A stretch of DNA of 64,000 nucleotides from JANQIO01 sp043513815 (GTDB lineage: Bacteria; Pseudomonadota; Gammaproteobacteria; Pseudomonadales; Halieaceae), in assembly GCA_043513815.1 (NCBI GenBank), contig CP121313.1, positions 1,364,001 through 1,428,000 of the forward strand. The letters are read 5' to 3'. This document shows, one piece after another, positions 1-8,422 of this stretch. Both the position numbers and the translations under genes were made by a program. The notes below the pieces were generated by a model that saw only the letters and a list, made by a program, of their open reading frames with translations, did not search any database and was not told the origin of the DNA. Position 1 is the stretch's first letter. Each line of letters begins with the position of its first letter.

Positions 1-47
1 GTCGATTTTTATACTACCCATGCCGCTCTCCGTTGGTTGGTCTTTGT

Positions 48-224
48 CTAGTGTCCCGTCCCATTAATTCGCATGATTTCAGAGTCTACAGAAAGCTTCA
101 CAGCCGCGTTGCACCTCTTGGCACCAAGGCCATTGCCCGCGAGGCGCGTCGGGGTGCCGAACCACTTGCCAGAGACCTTGGGCGGCACGCTGAAATGATG
201 CGAATTAATGGGACAGGACACTAG
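48..224. mobile_element. MITE-like palindromic element, 177 bp
   Basis: Two 34-base arms, 48-81 and 191-224, are inverted repeats of each other with only two mismatches (32 of 34 match). They enclose about 110 bases with no convincing gene. Both ends read CTAG, which could be a 4-bp target duplication or part of the inverted repeat, because CTAG is itself a palindrome. This architecture fits a non-autonomous miniature inverted-repeat element mobilised by a transposase in trans. No transposase lies in the window. A stable regulatory hairpin is the alternative. It sits about 40 bases upstream of the first gene and could influence its expression. Confidence 0.65.
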
Positions 225-263
225 CGTAGAATAGTCGGCTCTGGCAGCAACGGAAAACCGCGG

Positions 264-1250
264 ATGACAGGCTACGACTGGACCCACCATCACCTGCACC
301 TCAACGGCATAGCCGCACACTACGTGGAGCAGGGGCCCGCTGACGGCCCGCCGGTGGTGTTGTGCCACGGTTTTCCCATGCTGTGGTTCAGCTGGCATCG
401 GCAGATACCGGCCCTGGCCCGGGCCGGTTATCGGGTGATCGCTCCGTCCATGCGCGGCATGGGGCGCGCCGGTGCGCCGGCCCAGCCTGAGGCCTATGGC
501 GTGGATGACATTACCGCCGACCTGCTGGCGCTGCTGGACCACTGTGGGATTGAACAGGCGGTGCTGGTGGGGATCGATTTCGGGGCCTTTGCGATACAGG
601 ATTTCGCCCTGCGCCATCCACAGCGGGTGCGCGCCATTATCTGCCTGGAAAACCCGGCCGCACCCCACGACCCGGACCAGCCGCCGCTGGTGGGTTATCG
701 GGAGATGGGCGAACGGCACTTCCTGCATATCGAGTACTTCAGGGTGCCGGACCGCGCCGATCGCGACCTTGACGCTGCACCCCGGGAGTTCCTGCGCAAG
801 GTGATGTGGCTGCTGAGCGGGCAGGCCAACTATTTTGTGGTGTTCGAGCATCCGCCGGACGCCAGCTACATCGACGCCATGCCAGAGCCCCCGCCGCTGC
901 CCTGGCCCTGGCTCAGCGAGGCGGAGCTGGAGATGTTTGTGGCCGAGTACAGCCGCTCTGGCTTCACCGGTGGCCTCAACTGGTACCGTTCCATGGATAT
1001 CAAGTGGCGGCAGCGCAAACCCTACGAGGGGGTGACCAGCGATGTGCAGGCCTGGTTCGTCGGCAGTGAGCGTGACGTAGACCTGGAGGGCTTCCATGGC
1101 GAGGATCCGATTGCCCTGATGCGGGCCATTTTCCCGCACCTGGAGGACGTGCAGATGATCCCCGGCGCGGGCCACATGATGCCGCTGGAAGCCGCAGATG
1201 AATTGAATGTCATCCTGCTGGGCTATCTAACGCGTATAATGGGCAATTAA
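264..1250 (+). CDS. alpha/beta hydrolase, epoxide hydrolase-like
   Basis: A 328-residue alpha/beta hydrolase of the soluble epoxide hydrolase type. The oxyanion-hole motif HGFP is at residues 35-38. The nucleophile elbow reads GIDFG with Asp105, the acid nucleophile typical of epoxide hydrolases and haloalkane dehalogenases rather than esterases (Ser). A catalytic His is likely His304 in GAGHMMP near the C-terminus. No signal peptide is seen, so it is probably cytoplasmic. It should open epoxides to diols through an alkyl-enzyme ester, but the substrate cannot be read from sequence. The stop is 18 bases before ferrochelatase, so the two may be co-transcribed. A dehalogenase-like role is the main alternative. 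Confidence 0.85.
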   Translation: MTGYDWTHHHLHLNGIAAHYVEQGPADGPPVVLCHGFPMLWFSWHRQIPALARAGYRVIAPSMRGMGRAGAPAQPEAYGVDDITADLLALLDHCGIEQAVLVGIDFGAFAIQDFALRHPQRVRAIICLENPAAPHDPDQPPLVGYREMGERHFLHIEYFRVPDRADRDLDAAPREFLRKVMWLLSGQANYFVVFEHPPDASYIDAMPEPPPLPWPWLSEAELEMFVAEYSRSGFTGGLNWYRSMDIKWRQRKPYEGVTSDVQAWFVGSERDVDLEGFHGEDPIALMRAIFPHLEDVQMIPGAGHMMPLEAADELNVILLGYLTRIMGN

Positions 1251-1268
1251 CCTGAACAGATGTAGTCC

Positions 1269-2369
1269 ATGGAACCGGTCGACACACCGATATTCAATCA
1301 CCAGCAAGCCGCCAGAATCGGCGTGCTGGTCACCAATCTGGGGACGCCGGCTGCACCCACTGCGGCGGCGCTGAAGCCCTATCTCAAGCAGTTCCTGTCC
1401 GACCGACGGGTCGTGGACCTGCCACGCCTGCTGTGGTGGCCAATTCTCAACCTGATTATTCTCAACATTCGCCCAAAGAAGTCGGCAGAAGCCTATTCCG
1501 AAGTCTGGTCTGACGAGGGTTCGCCGCTGTTTGTGCATACCCGACGCCAGACCGACCTGATTCGCGACCGACTCAAGGCCCGCCTTGGGGACCAGGTGGT
1601 GGTGGATTTCGGTTTCCGCTATGGCAATCCCTCCATTCCTGACGGCATTGCCTCGCTCAAGCGCCAGGGCGCCCGCAAAATTGTTGTGCTGCCGCTCTAT
1701 CCGCAGTACTCGGCTACCACAGTGGCCTCTACCTTTGATGCTGTGGCCGAGGATTTCCAGCAGCGTCGCTGGCTACCGGATTTCCGCTTTATCTCGCACT
1801 ACCACGACCGTCCCGGTTATATCGAAGCGCTGGCGGCCTCGGTGCGCCGTCATTGGGACGAGCACGGGAGAGCCGAAAAACTCCTGATGTCCTTCCACGG
1901 CATTCCCAAGCGCTACTTCGACAACGGCGACCCCTATTTCTGCGAGTGTCACAAGACCACCCGCCTGCTGGCCGAGGCCCTTTCCCTGCAGGAAGACCAG
2001 TATCAGATGGTGTTCCAGTCCCGTTTTGGCCGCGAGGAATGGCTGCAGCCCTACACTGACGAAACCCTCGAAGCCATGGTCGAAGAGGGCGCGAAATCAG
2101 TGCAGGTCATCTGTCCGGGCTTTTCTGCCGACTGCCTGGAGACGCTCGAGGAGATCGCCCTGCAGTACAGGGATGTGTTTCTGGAGGCAGGCGGTGAGCG
2201 GTTTGAGTACATTCCCGCCCTCAACGAAGACGATGCCCACATCGCCATGCTGGCCTCCCTGGCGGAGGACAACATGGCCGGGTGGCTGCGCTCTGACATA
2301 CCTGTGCAGGAAGTGGCCGATACCGTCGGTAACGAAGAGCGGTCAAATATTCACCCCATCGCCCGCTGA
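1269..2369 (+). CDS. hemH: ferrochelatase
   Basis: Inserts ferrous iron into protoporphyrin IX, the last step of protoheme synthesis. The 366-residue protein begins its domain with the family hallmark IGVLVTNLGTP. It carries SFHGIPKRYF with the metal-handling His near residue 210, followed by a Cys-containing DPYFCECHKT segment. The conserved acidic patch CLETLEE sits near residue 292. Length is typical for bacterial ferrochelatases, with about 15 extra residues at each end. No strong ribosome-binding site precedes ATG 1269, which may mean coupling to the hydrolase just upstream. Assignment is firm. Confidence 0.96.
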   Translation: MEPVDTPIFNHQQAARIGVLVTNLGTPAAPTAAALKPYLKQFLSDRRVVDLPRLLWWPILNLIILNIRPKKSAEAYSEVWSDEGSPLFVHTRRQTDLIRDRLKARLGDQVVVDFGFRYGNPSIPDGIASLKRQGARKIVVLPLYPQYSATTVASTFDAVAEDFQQRRWLPDFRFISHYHDRPGYIEALAASVRRHWDEHGRAEKLLMSFHGIPKRYFDNGDPYFCECHKTTRLLAEALSLQEDQYQMVFQSRFGREEWLQPYTDETLEAMVEEGAKSVQVICPGFSADCLETLEEIALQYRDVFLEAGGERFEYIPALNEDDAHIAMLASLAEDNMAGWLRSDIPVQEVADTVGNEERSNIHPIAR

Positions 2370-2459
2370 TCGGGTTCTTTACCGGTACCCGGGACGCCCT
2401 GCGTTTCCGGTGCCGGGCAGAAGTGCTATGCTGGCGGCACATACTGCAGGTTCAAATCC

Positions 2460-4088
2460 ATGCGGCAACTGACTGGACTGGATGCTTCCTTTCTCTACCT
2501 TGAGACGCCTAATGCGCCCATGCATATCTCCGGGCTGGCGATTTATGATCCGTCCACGGCGCCGGGCGGCGCGGTGCGCTTCAAGCAGATCATCGACAAT
2601 ACCACCCGCCGTATAAAGCGGCTGCCGACCATGTCCCAGCGCCTGGTTACTGTACCGCTGGGTCTGGACCATCCCTACTGGATGGCAGACGGCAGTTTCG
2701 ACCCGGAATTCCATATTCGCCACCTGGCCCTGCCCAAGCCCGGCGACTGGCGCCAGCTTTGCATTCTGGTATCGCGCATCCACGCGCGCCCCCTGGACCG
2801 CCGGCGTCCGCTCTGGGAACTGTACGTGATCGAGGGGCTGGACAATATAGAGCACCTGCCCAAAGGCAGTTTCGCGATCTTTACCAAGATGCATCACGCC
2901 GCAGTGGACGGCGCCTCCGGTACCGAGATTACAGCCGCCCTGCACGACCTGTCTCCCGATGCGCACCTGGACGCGGAACCCTACGCGGTGCCGGTCGAGA
3001 ACGAACCGACCACCGCCGAGCTGCTGGTGCGTGCACAGATCAATGCGGTTAAACAGCCGTTTCGTTTTATTTCCGTGGCGCGCAACACCGTTCCCGGCTT
3101 TGCCCAGGCCTACAGCCGCCTGCGCAAAGGCGAGCTGCACCGGGTAGGGACCATTCCACGCACTCGCTTTAACGACAAAGTTTCACCCCACCGGGTGTTC
3201 AATGCCGTGCATTTCCCACTCGATGAGATCAAGGGAATCAAGAATGCCGTGCCCGGAGCGACGGTGAATGATGTCGCCATCACTATCGTCGGTGGCGCCC
3301 TGCGCAAGTACCTGCAGTCCAAGGACGAGCTGCCGCCGGAGAGCCTGGCTGCCATGGCGCCCATCAACGTGCGCGACACGCGTGAGAAGGGTACCGGCGG
3401 TAATATCGTCTCGGCCATGACCGTGCAGGTGCGCAGCGATATCGAAGACAGCGTGGAGCGTCTCAAGGCGGTGCACGCCGGCACTGCTGAGGCCAAGGAG
3501 CTGTCCAATGCAGTGGGTGCCAAGTCCATGACCGACTACACCCAGTTCATCCCCAGCACCCTGACCGCCCAGGCCGCGCGCCTGGCCAGCCGTTGGGGGC
3601 TTCTTAACCGGGTATCACCGGTCTACAACTGCGTAATTACCAACGTACCCGGCCCGCAGATTCCGCTCTACAATACCGGGGCGCGCATGGTCGCCAATTA
3701 TGGGACCGGCCCGATTCTCGACGGCATGGGCCTGTTTCACGCTATAACCAGCTACTGCGGGGATTTTGCCATCTCCGCCACCAGCTGCCGGCAGATCATG
3801 CCGGACCCGGAGTTCTATCGGCAGTGCCTGCTCGACAGTTTCAACGATCTCAAGCGCGCTACCGACAAGATCATGGCCCGCGCCGAGAAGAATGCAAAGG
3901 CCGCCAGGCAGTCTGGCAAGAAAGCCGGCACCAGGCCCGCTGCCAGAGCAAAGGCGAAAGCCAGCAGCAAGAGCAAGGCCGGGGCAAAGGCCAGCAAAAC
4001 CAGCGCCGGTAAAACAACCAGGGCCGCCAGTGCCGCCCGGCGAACATCCACCGCCCGCACAGCGACAGCGCGTCGAAAAGACGCATGA
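2460..4088 (+). CDS. wax ester synthase/diacylglycerol acyltransferase (WS/DGAT) with Lys/Ala-rich tail
   Basis: Transfers fatty acyl groups from acyl-CoA to long-chain alcohols or diacylglycerol, making storage wax esters or triacylglycerol. The 542-residue protein starts with the family opening (LTGLDASFLYLET). It has the catalytic HHxxxDG motif at residues 145-151 (HHAAVDG) and the downstream NVRD and PGP-type motifs. The core ends near residue 460. The last 75 or so residues are almost entirely Ala, Lys, Arg, Ser and Thr, resembling histone H1 or the tail of PhaF-type phasins. I infer that the tail could bind DNA or polyanions and tether lipid bodies to the nucleoid. WS/DGATs usually end soon after the core, so the tail is an addition. 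Confidence 0.9.
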   Translation: MRQLTGLDASFLYLETPNAPMHISGLAIYDPSTAPGGAVRFKQIIDNTTRRIKRLPTMSQRLVTVPLGLDHPYWMADGSFDPEFHIRHLALPKPGDWRQLCILVSRIHARPLDRRRPLWELYVIEGLDNIEHLPKGSFAIFTKMHHAAVDGASGTEITAALHDLSPDAHLDAEPYAVPVENEPTTAELLVRAQINAVKQPFRFISVARNTVPGFAQAYSRLRKGELHRVGTIPRTRFNDKVSPHRVFNAVHFPLDEIKGIKNAVPGATVNDVAITIVGGALRKYLQSKDELPPESLAAMAPINVRDTREKGTGGNIVSAMTVQVRSDIEDSVERLKAVHAGTAEAKELSNAVGAKSMTDYTQFIPSTLTAQAARLASRWGLLNRVSPVYNCVITNVPGPQIPLYNTGARMVANYGTGPILDGMGLFHAITSYCGDFAISATSCRQIMPDPEFYRQCLLDSFNDLKRATDKIMARAEKNAKAARQSGKKAGTRPAARAKAKASSKSKAGAKASKTSAGKTTRAASAARRTSTARTATARRKDA

Positions 4089-4146
4089 GAGGTGAGCGCG
4101 GGCGAGACAGACCAGAACAATAAGAAAAAAGTATTAGGAGCTACGT

Positions 4147-4920
4147 ATGGGCGCGCACGCTGACACACATATGATCCCGCCGCCGTCTTTCGGCCTGGCG
4201 GCTACGGAAGCCCATCGCGCTTTCGCAGAATTTACCAGCCTGGTGTACACCCGCCGGTTTCTCGACCGAATGCCCCGTGGCGACGGCCACGGTGTGGTGC
4301 TGCTGCCAGGCTTTCTTGGCGATGACGGTTATAACGCGCCGCTACGCAAGTACCTGAACAGGCTCGGCTACCACAGCGTCGGATGGGCCCAGGGCCGCAA
4401 CCTCGGCCCGCGTGGCGACCTGCTGGAACGGGCGCTGGATTACATTCACGACCTGGCCGGCGAGCTTGGCGGCAAGGTAACGCTGATTGGCCACAGCCTG
4501 GGCGGTATCTATGCTCGCGAACTGGCCAAGGAGCTGCCGGGTAGTGTGCGCCAGGTCATTACCCTGGGCAGCCCCTTCGGCGAGGGTCGGGATTCGGGCA
4601 GCTATCCCCGGCGACTGTTCTCGGCCCTGAATCCGGACGAAGACATTACCATCGCCCAGCACACGCTCACCGAGCCGCCGCCGCTGCCGACAACGGCGGT
4701 CTATTCCAAGGGTGACGGCGTCACCAACTGGCAGACCTGCATTCAGGAAGGGCGGCACCCGCAGGTGCAGAATATCCAGGTGTGGGGTAGCCACTGCGGG
4801 CTGACCATCAATCCGATGGTGTGGTTTCTGATGGCAGAGCGGCTGGCCCAGCCCGATGGTGACTGGCGCCCCTTCCGCAGCAGCAGCTGGCGGCGCCTCT
4901 TTTACCCCAAGATCGGCTAG
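4147..4920 (+). CDS. alpha/beta hydrolase, lipase-like
   Basis: A 257-residue serine hydrolase. The nucleophile elbow is GHSLG at residues 115-119 with Ser117. The stretch LLPGFLGDDG at about residues 54-63 would form the oxyanion hole. A catalytic His is likely in WGSHCGL near residue 217. The fold and motifs resemble triacylglycerol lipases and PGAP1-like esterases. ATG 4147 is preceded by an AGGAG ribosome-binding site at a suitable distance. No clear signal peptide is present, so it is probably intracellular. Its place right after the WS/DGAT gene suggests a role in turnover of stored neutral lipid, which is inference from context. Confidence 0.8.
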   Translation: MGAHADTHMIPPPSFGLAATEAHRAFAEFTSLVYTRRFLDRMPRGDGHGVVLLPGFLGDDGYNAPLRKYLNRLGYHSVGWAQGRNLGPRGDLLERALDYIHDLAGELGGKVTLIGHSLGGIYARELAKELPGSVRQVITLGSPFGEGRDSGSYPRRLFSALNPDEDITIAQHTLTEPPPLPTTAVYSKGDGVTNWQTCIQEGRHPQVQNIQVWGSHCGLTINPMVWFLMAERLAQPDGDWRPFRSSSWRRLFYPKIG

Positions 4921-4948
4921 CGCCGGACGTCAGCCTGTCGCTGGCGCC

Positions 4949-5572
4949 TCAGGCGCCGTATGCGTAGTCCTGCACCAGCCACTTGGTGGCGGTCTCGCCA
5001 TCAGAGTATTGCGTGTAGCGACGGATTTCCTCAAACAGCGCCTGGTTGGGCGTGGTCAGCTTCTCCAGGAATTTGGCGAAGTCAGCGGCCTGCTCGGTGA
5101 AGCCAAAATTCGAGTGTTCGAACTTGAACACCTTGCCGGCCTCGTCACCTTCGCTGGGCATCAGCAGATAATTGCTGGATTCAGGAATTTCGCCAAATAC
5201 CAGGGTTGAGCTGAGCCATTGGGGGAGAGCGCCGTGGGTGTCTTCGTCGTGCAGCATGCGAACCCAGCCCATGAACTCCTGCTTCAGCTGGCTCCACTTG
5301 CGCGGTCGCGCCAGATAGAACGCCGAGGAGCTGGAATTGGTGTCGCAGTAAAGGCGCAGGCTTGGAAATTCAGTGTAAAACGCCACCAGCTGGGCGATGT
5401 GGCCGCCCTGTTCCTCGAGAACAGCCTGGTCATCGCCGGTCAGGGACAGGCCCACCTGGTGTTCGATTTGCGCGCTGAATTTTTCTGCATCCACGTCGGT
5501 AGTGGCCGCGGCGTAGCAGACAAAGCGCTGGTTCTCGCGAGCGAGAAAGTCTTCGAGTTTTTTCAGGTCCAT
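4949..5572 (-). CDS. hypothetical protein, possible SMI1/KNR4 (SUKH)-like
   Basis: A 207-residue acidic soluble protein with no membrane segment. The C-terminal half (about residues 125-170: a beta-rich stretch with NYLLMPSEGDEAGKVF, then a helix ADFAKFLEKL) resembles the SUKH/SMI1-KNR4 fold used by many immunity and scaffold proteins. The match is weak, by eye only. It stands alone between convergent and divergent neighbours with no toxin gene adjacent, so an immunity role is not supported by context. The stop is 28 bases from the end of the lipase-like gene on the other strand. Confidence 0.6.
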   Translation of the reverse strand: MDLKKLEDFLARENQRFVCYAAATTDVDAEKFSAQIEHQVGLSLTGDDQAVLEEQGGHIAQLVAFYTEFPSLRLYCDTNSSSSAFYLARPRKWSQLKQEFMGWVRMLHDEDTHGALPQWLSSTLVFGEIPESSNYLLMPSEGDEAGKVFKFEHSNFGFTEQAADFAKFLEKLTTPNQALFEEIRRYTQYSDGETATKWLVQDYAYGA

Positions 5573-5917
5573 ATGGCGTTCGCTCCAATTGGGGGTAACG
5601 TATTATGCCCCCGGAGGGGCCAAAATTGGTGCGGCAAAATCCCAACCTGTGACCTGCAACACACTCGGGGACTATGGATTCCGTAGTAGTTTTTCCTATT
5701 GGAGACAGTAACTTGCACTGAAATTGCCCCAGCCTCTACCGGGTGCCCAGCGGGGTGCACGCGAATCGGCGGTCGCGGATGCAGAATTTCCTCAACGCAC
5801 GCAGTCCAGAATTCCACACTGCTGGGTAGCGTGACATCAGGATTCGGTCTATGACTGCTCAAAACCTCCCACCGTCCTGCAAAAGATGCAGAGCCTTGCG
5901 GCGAGTCTCAGGCTGCG
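5573..5917. other. gene-free stretch between two minus-strand genes
   Basis: About 345 bases. The open frames here have no family features and unlikely composition. The right end lies downstream of the S-formylglutathione hydrolase stop, and the left end holds the promoter region of the SUKH-like gene. I see no convincing terminator or repeat. The piece ATTCCGTAGTAG near 5670 resembles ATCCGTAGTA near 14371 upstream of the HxlR gene, too short to interpret. Confidence 0.4.
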
Positions 5918-6769
5918 CTACATCCGATTGAAATTGCCCAGTGCCTGGCTGTGGAAAGCGATGTGGGCCCCAATGAAGCTGGCGATGAAAAAGTAGCTGT
6001 GATCGTAGCCCGGCTGGTAGCGGATGGTGGCCGGGAAGTCGGCCTCCTCGCAGGCTTTCTCCAGCAGGCTGGTCTGCAGCTGTTCTTCGAGGAAGTTATC
6101 AGCTGTTCCCTGGTCCACCAGGGTGGGCAAGTGCCCGGCGCCCGCGCGAATCAATGCGCAGGTGTCGTGGGCTTCCCAGGCGTCGCGGTCATCCCCCAGG
6201 TAGTTTGAAAAGGCTTTCTCGCCCCAGGGCACCGTACTCGGCGACACAATCGGGGAGAAGGCCGACACCGAGCGGTACATGCCGGGGTTTTTCAGGGCAA
6301 TGGTTAGCGCACCATGGCCACCCATTGAGTGGCCAAAAATCGACATGTTGTCGTGGTCGAGGTCGAAGCCCTCGCGCATCAGCGCCGGCAGCTCGGACAC
6401 GATGTAGTCATACATGTGGTAGTGGGCAGACCAGGGCGACTGGGTGGCGTTGAGGTAGAAGCCCGCACCCTTGCCAAAGTCATAGGCCTCCTCCGGGTCG
6501 TCGGGCACCTGTTCGCCCCGCGGGCTGGTGTCCGGTGCGACAATGGCAATGCCGTGCTCCGAGGCGTAGCGCTGGGCGCCGGCCTTGATCACGAAATTCT
6601 CATCGGTGCAGGTCAGGCCCGACAGCCAGTACAGCACCGGCACCTTGCGTTCACGGGCCTGGGGCGGCACGAACACGGAAAAGTGCATATCGCAGTTCAG
6701 CACGTCCGATCGATGGCTGTAGCGCTGCTGTTGTCCCCAGCAGCACAGCACGTCAGAGATTTTCTCCAT
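5918..6769 (-). CDS. fghA: S-formylglutathione hydrolase
   Basis: Hydrolyses S-formylglutathione to formate and glutathione, the second step of glutathione-dependent formaldehyde detoxification. The 283-residue protein belongs to the esterase D family. It has LSGLTCTDENF at about residues 49-59, the nucleophile elbow GHSMGG with Ser148, and the catalytic His in GYDHSYFF at about residue 257. The length is normal. Its ATG directly abuts the TAG stop of the dehydrogenase gene upstream with no base between, so the two are one operon and probably translationally coupled. It acts in the cytoplasm. Confidence 0.95.
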   Translation of the reverse strand: MEKISDVLCCWGQQQRYSHRSDVLNCDMHFSVFVPPQARERKVPVLYWLSGLTCTDENFVIKAGAQRYASEHGIAIVAPDTSPRGEQVPDDPEEAYDFGKGAGFYLNATQSPWSAHYHMYDYIVSELPALMREGFDLDHDNMSIFGHSMGGHGALTIALKNPGMYRSVSAFSPIVSPSTVPWGEKAFSNYLGDDRDAWEAHDTCALIRAGAGHLPTLVDQGTADNFLEEQLQTSLLEKACEEADFPATIRYQPGYDHSYFFIASFIGAHIAFHSQALGNFNRM

Positions 6770-7876
6770 CTAGAATTCCACCACGCTACGGATGCTTTCA
6801 CCGGCGTGCATCAGGTCGAAAGCGTTGTTGATGTCGTCCAGCGGCATGGTGTGGGTGATCAGATCGTCGATATTGATCTTGCCTTCCATATACCAGTCGA
6901 CAATGCGCGGCACATCGGTGCGACCCCGGGCACCGCCAAACGCAGTGCCTCGCCAGGATCGCCCGGTGACCAGTTGGAAAGGCCGCGTGGAAATTTCCTG
7001 GCCAGCGCCGGCTACTCCGATGATGCAACTCTGCCCCCAGCCCTTGTGACAACATTCCAGGGCCTGGCGCATGACATTGACGTTACCAATGCATTCAAAG
7101 CTGTAGTCGGCGCCACCTCCGGTCAGGTCGAGTATTGCTGCGACCACGTCATCGACTTCTTTGGGGTTGATGAAGTCGGTCATGCCAAATTTCTTCGCCA
7201 GCTCTACTTTGGCGGGGTTGAGGTCTACACCAATGATCTTGCCGGCGCCGACCATACGGGCGCCCTGAATAACATTGAGGCCGATGCCGCCGAGGCCGAA
7301 TACCACCACATTGGCGCCGGGCTCTACCTTTGCTTTGTAGACCACGGCTCCGACACCGGTGGTTACACCACAGCCGATGTAACAGATCTTGTCGAAGGGC
7401 GCGTCCTCGCGCACCTTGGCGACCGCGATTTCCGGCAGCACGGTAAAGTTTGAAAAGGTGGAGCAGCCCATATAGTGCAGCAGCGGCTCACCGTCCAGCG
7501 AGAAGCGGCTGGAGCCATCGGGCATGACACCCTTGCCCTGGGTTTCCCGCACCGCCTGGCACAGGTTGGTCTTGGGGTGCAGGCAGAAATTGCATTCGCG
7601 ACACTCCGGGGTGTATAGCGGAATGACGTGATCACCCGGTTTTACCGAGGTGACGCCAGCACCTACCTCGCGGACGATGCCCGCACCTTCATGGCCAAGA
7701 ATAGCAGGGAACGCGCCTTCGGGATCCTCCCCGGACAGGGTAAAGGCGTCGGTGTGACAGATGCCGGTGGCCATGACTTCCACCAGCACTTCACCCGCCC
7801 TGGGTCCCTCCAGGTCAACCTCAGCGATCTCCAGCGGCTTGCCTGCGCCAAAGGCGACAGCGGCACGTGTTTTCAT
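6770..7876 (-). CDS. frmA: S-(hydroxymethyl)glutathione dehydrogenase (class III alcohol dehydrogenase)
   Basis: NAD-dependent zinc enzyme oxidising S-hydroxymethylglutathione, which forms spontaneously from formaldehyde, to S-formylglutathione. Class III family features are clear in its 368 residues. Catalytic zinc ligands Cys40 (ATGICHTD) and His62 (GHEGAG) are present. The structural zinc site is Cys92, Cys95, Cys98 and Cys106. A Rossmann motif (FGLGGIG) lies near residue 193. It is the first gene of the formaldehyde operon. I see no FrmR-type repressor gene next to it, so control is unclear; the 176 bases upstream contain no obvious operator. Confidence 0.96.
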   Translation of the reverse strand: MKTRAAVAFGAGKPLEIAEVDLEGPRAGEVLVEVMATGICHTDAFTLSGEDPEGAFPAILGHEGAGIVREVGAGVTSVKPGDHVIPLYTPECRECNFCLHPKTNLCQAVRETQGKGVMPDGSSRFSLDGEPLLHYMGCSTFSNFTVLPEIAVAKVREDAPFDKICYIGCGVTTGVGAVVYKAKVEPGANVVVFGLGGIGLNVIQGARMVGAGKIIGVDLNPAKVELAKKFGMTDFINPKEVDDVVAAILDLTGGGADYSFECIGNVNVMRQALECCHKGWGQSCIIGVAGAGQEISTRPFQLVTGRSWRGTAFGGARGRTDVPRIVDWYMEGKINIDDLITHTMPLDDINNAFDLMHAGESIRSVVEF

Positions 7877-8052
7877 GGCGTTCTCCCTGTTCTTGATGTG
7901 CGATCAACTGCGAAAGCGGCTAACGATACCATAGACCAGTAGCGCCAGTTCGCCATGCCTATCGGCCCGGAAGGACCTGACTCCGGGGGCCCTGGATGGC
8001 GATCGCTGGCAAGGTCCAAGCCACAGACTCTCGCAAAAGGGTGATCCTTGTC

Positions 8053-8361
8053 CTAGCCGGGTAGCACCTGCCATTCGGGGTCTGCGAACTCGCCGATGAC
8101 TTCGACGCGTACGAATTCTGCCTGCTCGGCAATGATGCGTCGGGCGGCTTCGGGGGTGCGTGATTCCATGGCGTCGCGGCTGGCCTTGCTGTCCCAGCTG
8201 GCGATGGCCAGCAGCACATTGTCGTCATCGATCTTGCGGTGTAGTCGCGTGCCGCGCGCGCCGGGTGCGGCCTGCAAGTGCTCGCTGGCTCGTATCCAGG
8301 CCTGGGCATATTGCTCCGCCGTGTAGCCGGGCTGGATATGTACTTCAAACAGGAAAATCAT
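8053..8361 (-). CDS. ABM-domain (antibiotic biosynthesis monooxygenase-like) small protein
   Basis: A 102-residue ferredoxin-like alpha/beta-barrel protein. It opens MIFLFEVHIQPGYTAEQY, a typical ABM-domain first strand and helix, and contains VLLAIASWDSKASRDAM, the usual central strand. I chose ATG 8361 because the fold starts there. The reading frame extends further upstream, but that part has non-coding composition. Members range from heme-degrading and quinol monooxygenases to stress proteins, so no reaction is assigned. It sits between the formaldehyde operon and the radical SAM gene on the same strand. Confidence 0.75.
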   Translation of the reverse strand: MIFLFEVHIQPGYTAEQYAQAWIRASEHLQAAPGARGTRLHRKIDDDNVLLAIASWDSKASRDAMESRTPEAARRIIAEQAEFVRVEVIGEFADPEWQVLPG

Positions 8362-8422
8362 CGCCGCGCTCCGATCAACTGTTTCCGAAGCATAGCGCCT
8401 CGACAGGCAAAGCGGTGCGACG

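Noticed and set aside
48..1175. Long minus-strand open frame opposite the epoxide-hydrolase-like gene
   Set aside because: It is the mirror of a GC-rich gene with clear motifs on the plus strand; its own translation has no family features and it runs through the palindromic element.
4949..5572. SUKH-like protein as immunity protein of a toxin system
   Set aside because: No toxin, Rhs or T6SS gene lies near it and the fold match is weak.
5563..5862. 99-codon minus-strand open frame in the gap before the formaldehyde operon
   Set aside because: Overlaps the start of the SUKH-like gene, lacks a ribosome-binding site and has no recognisable features.
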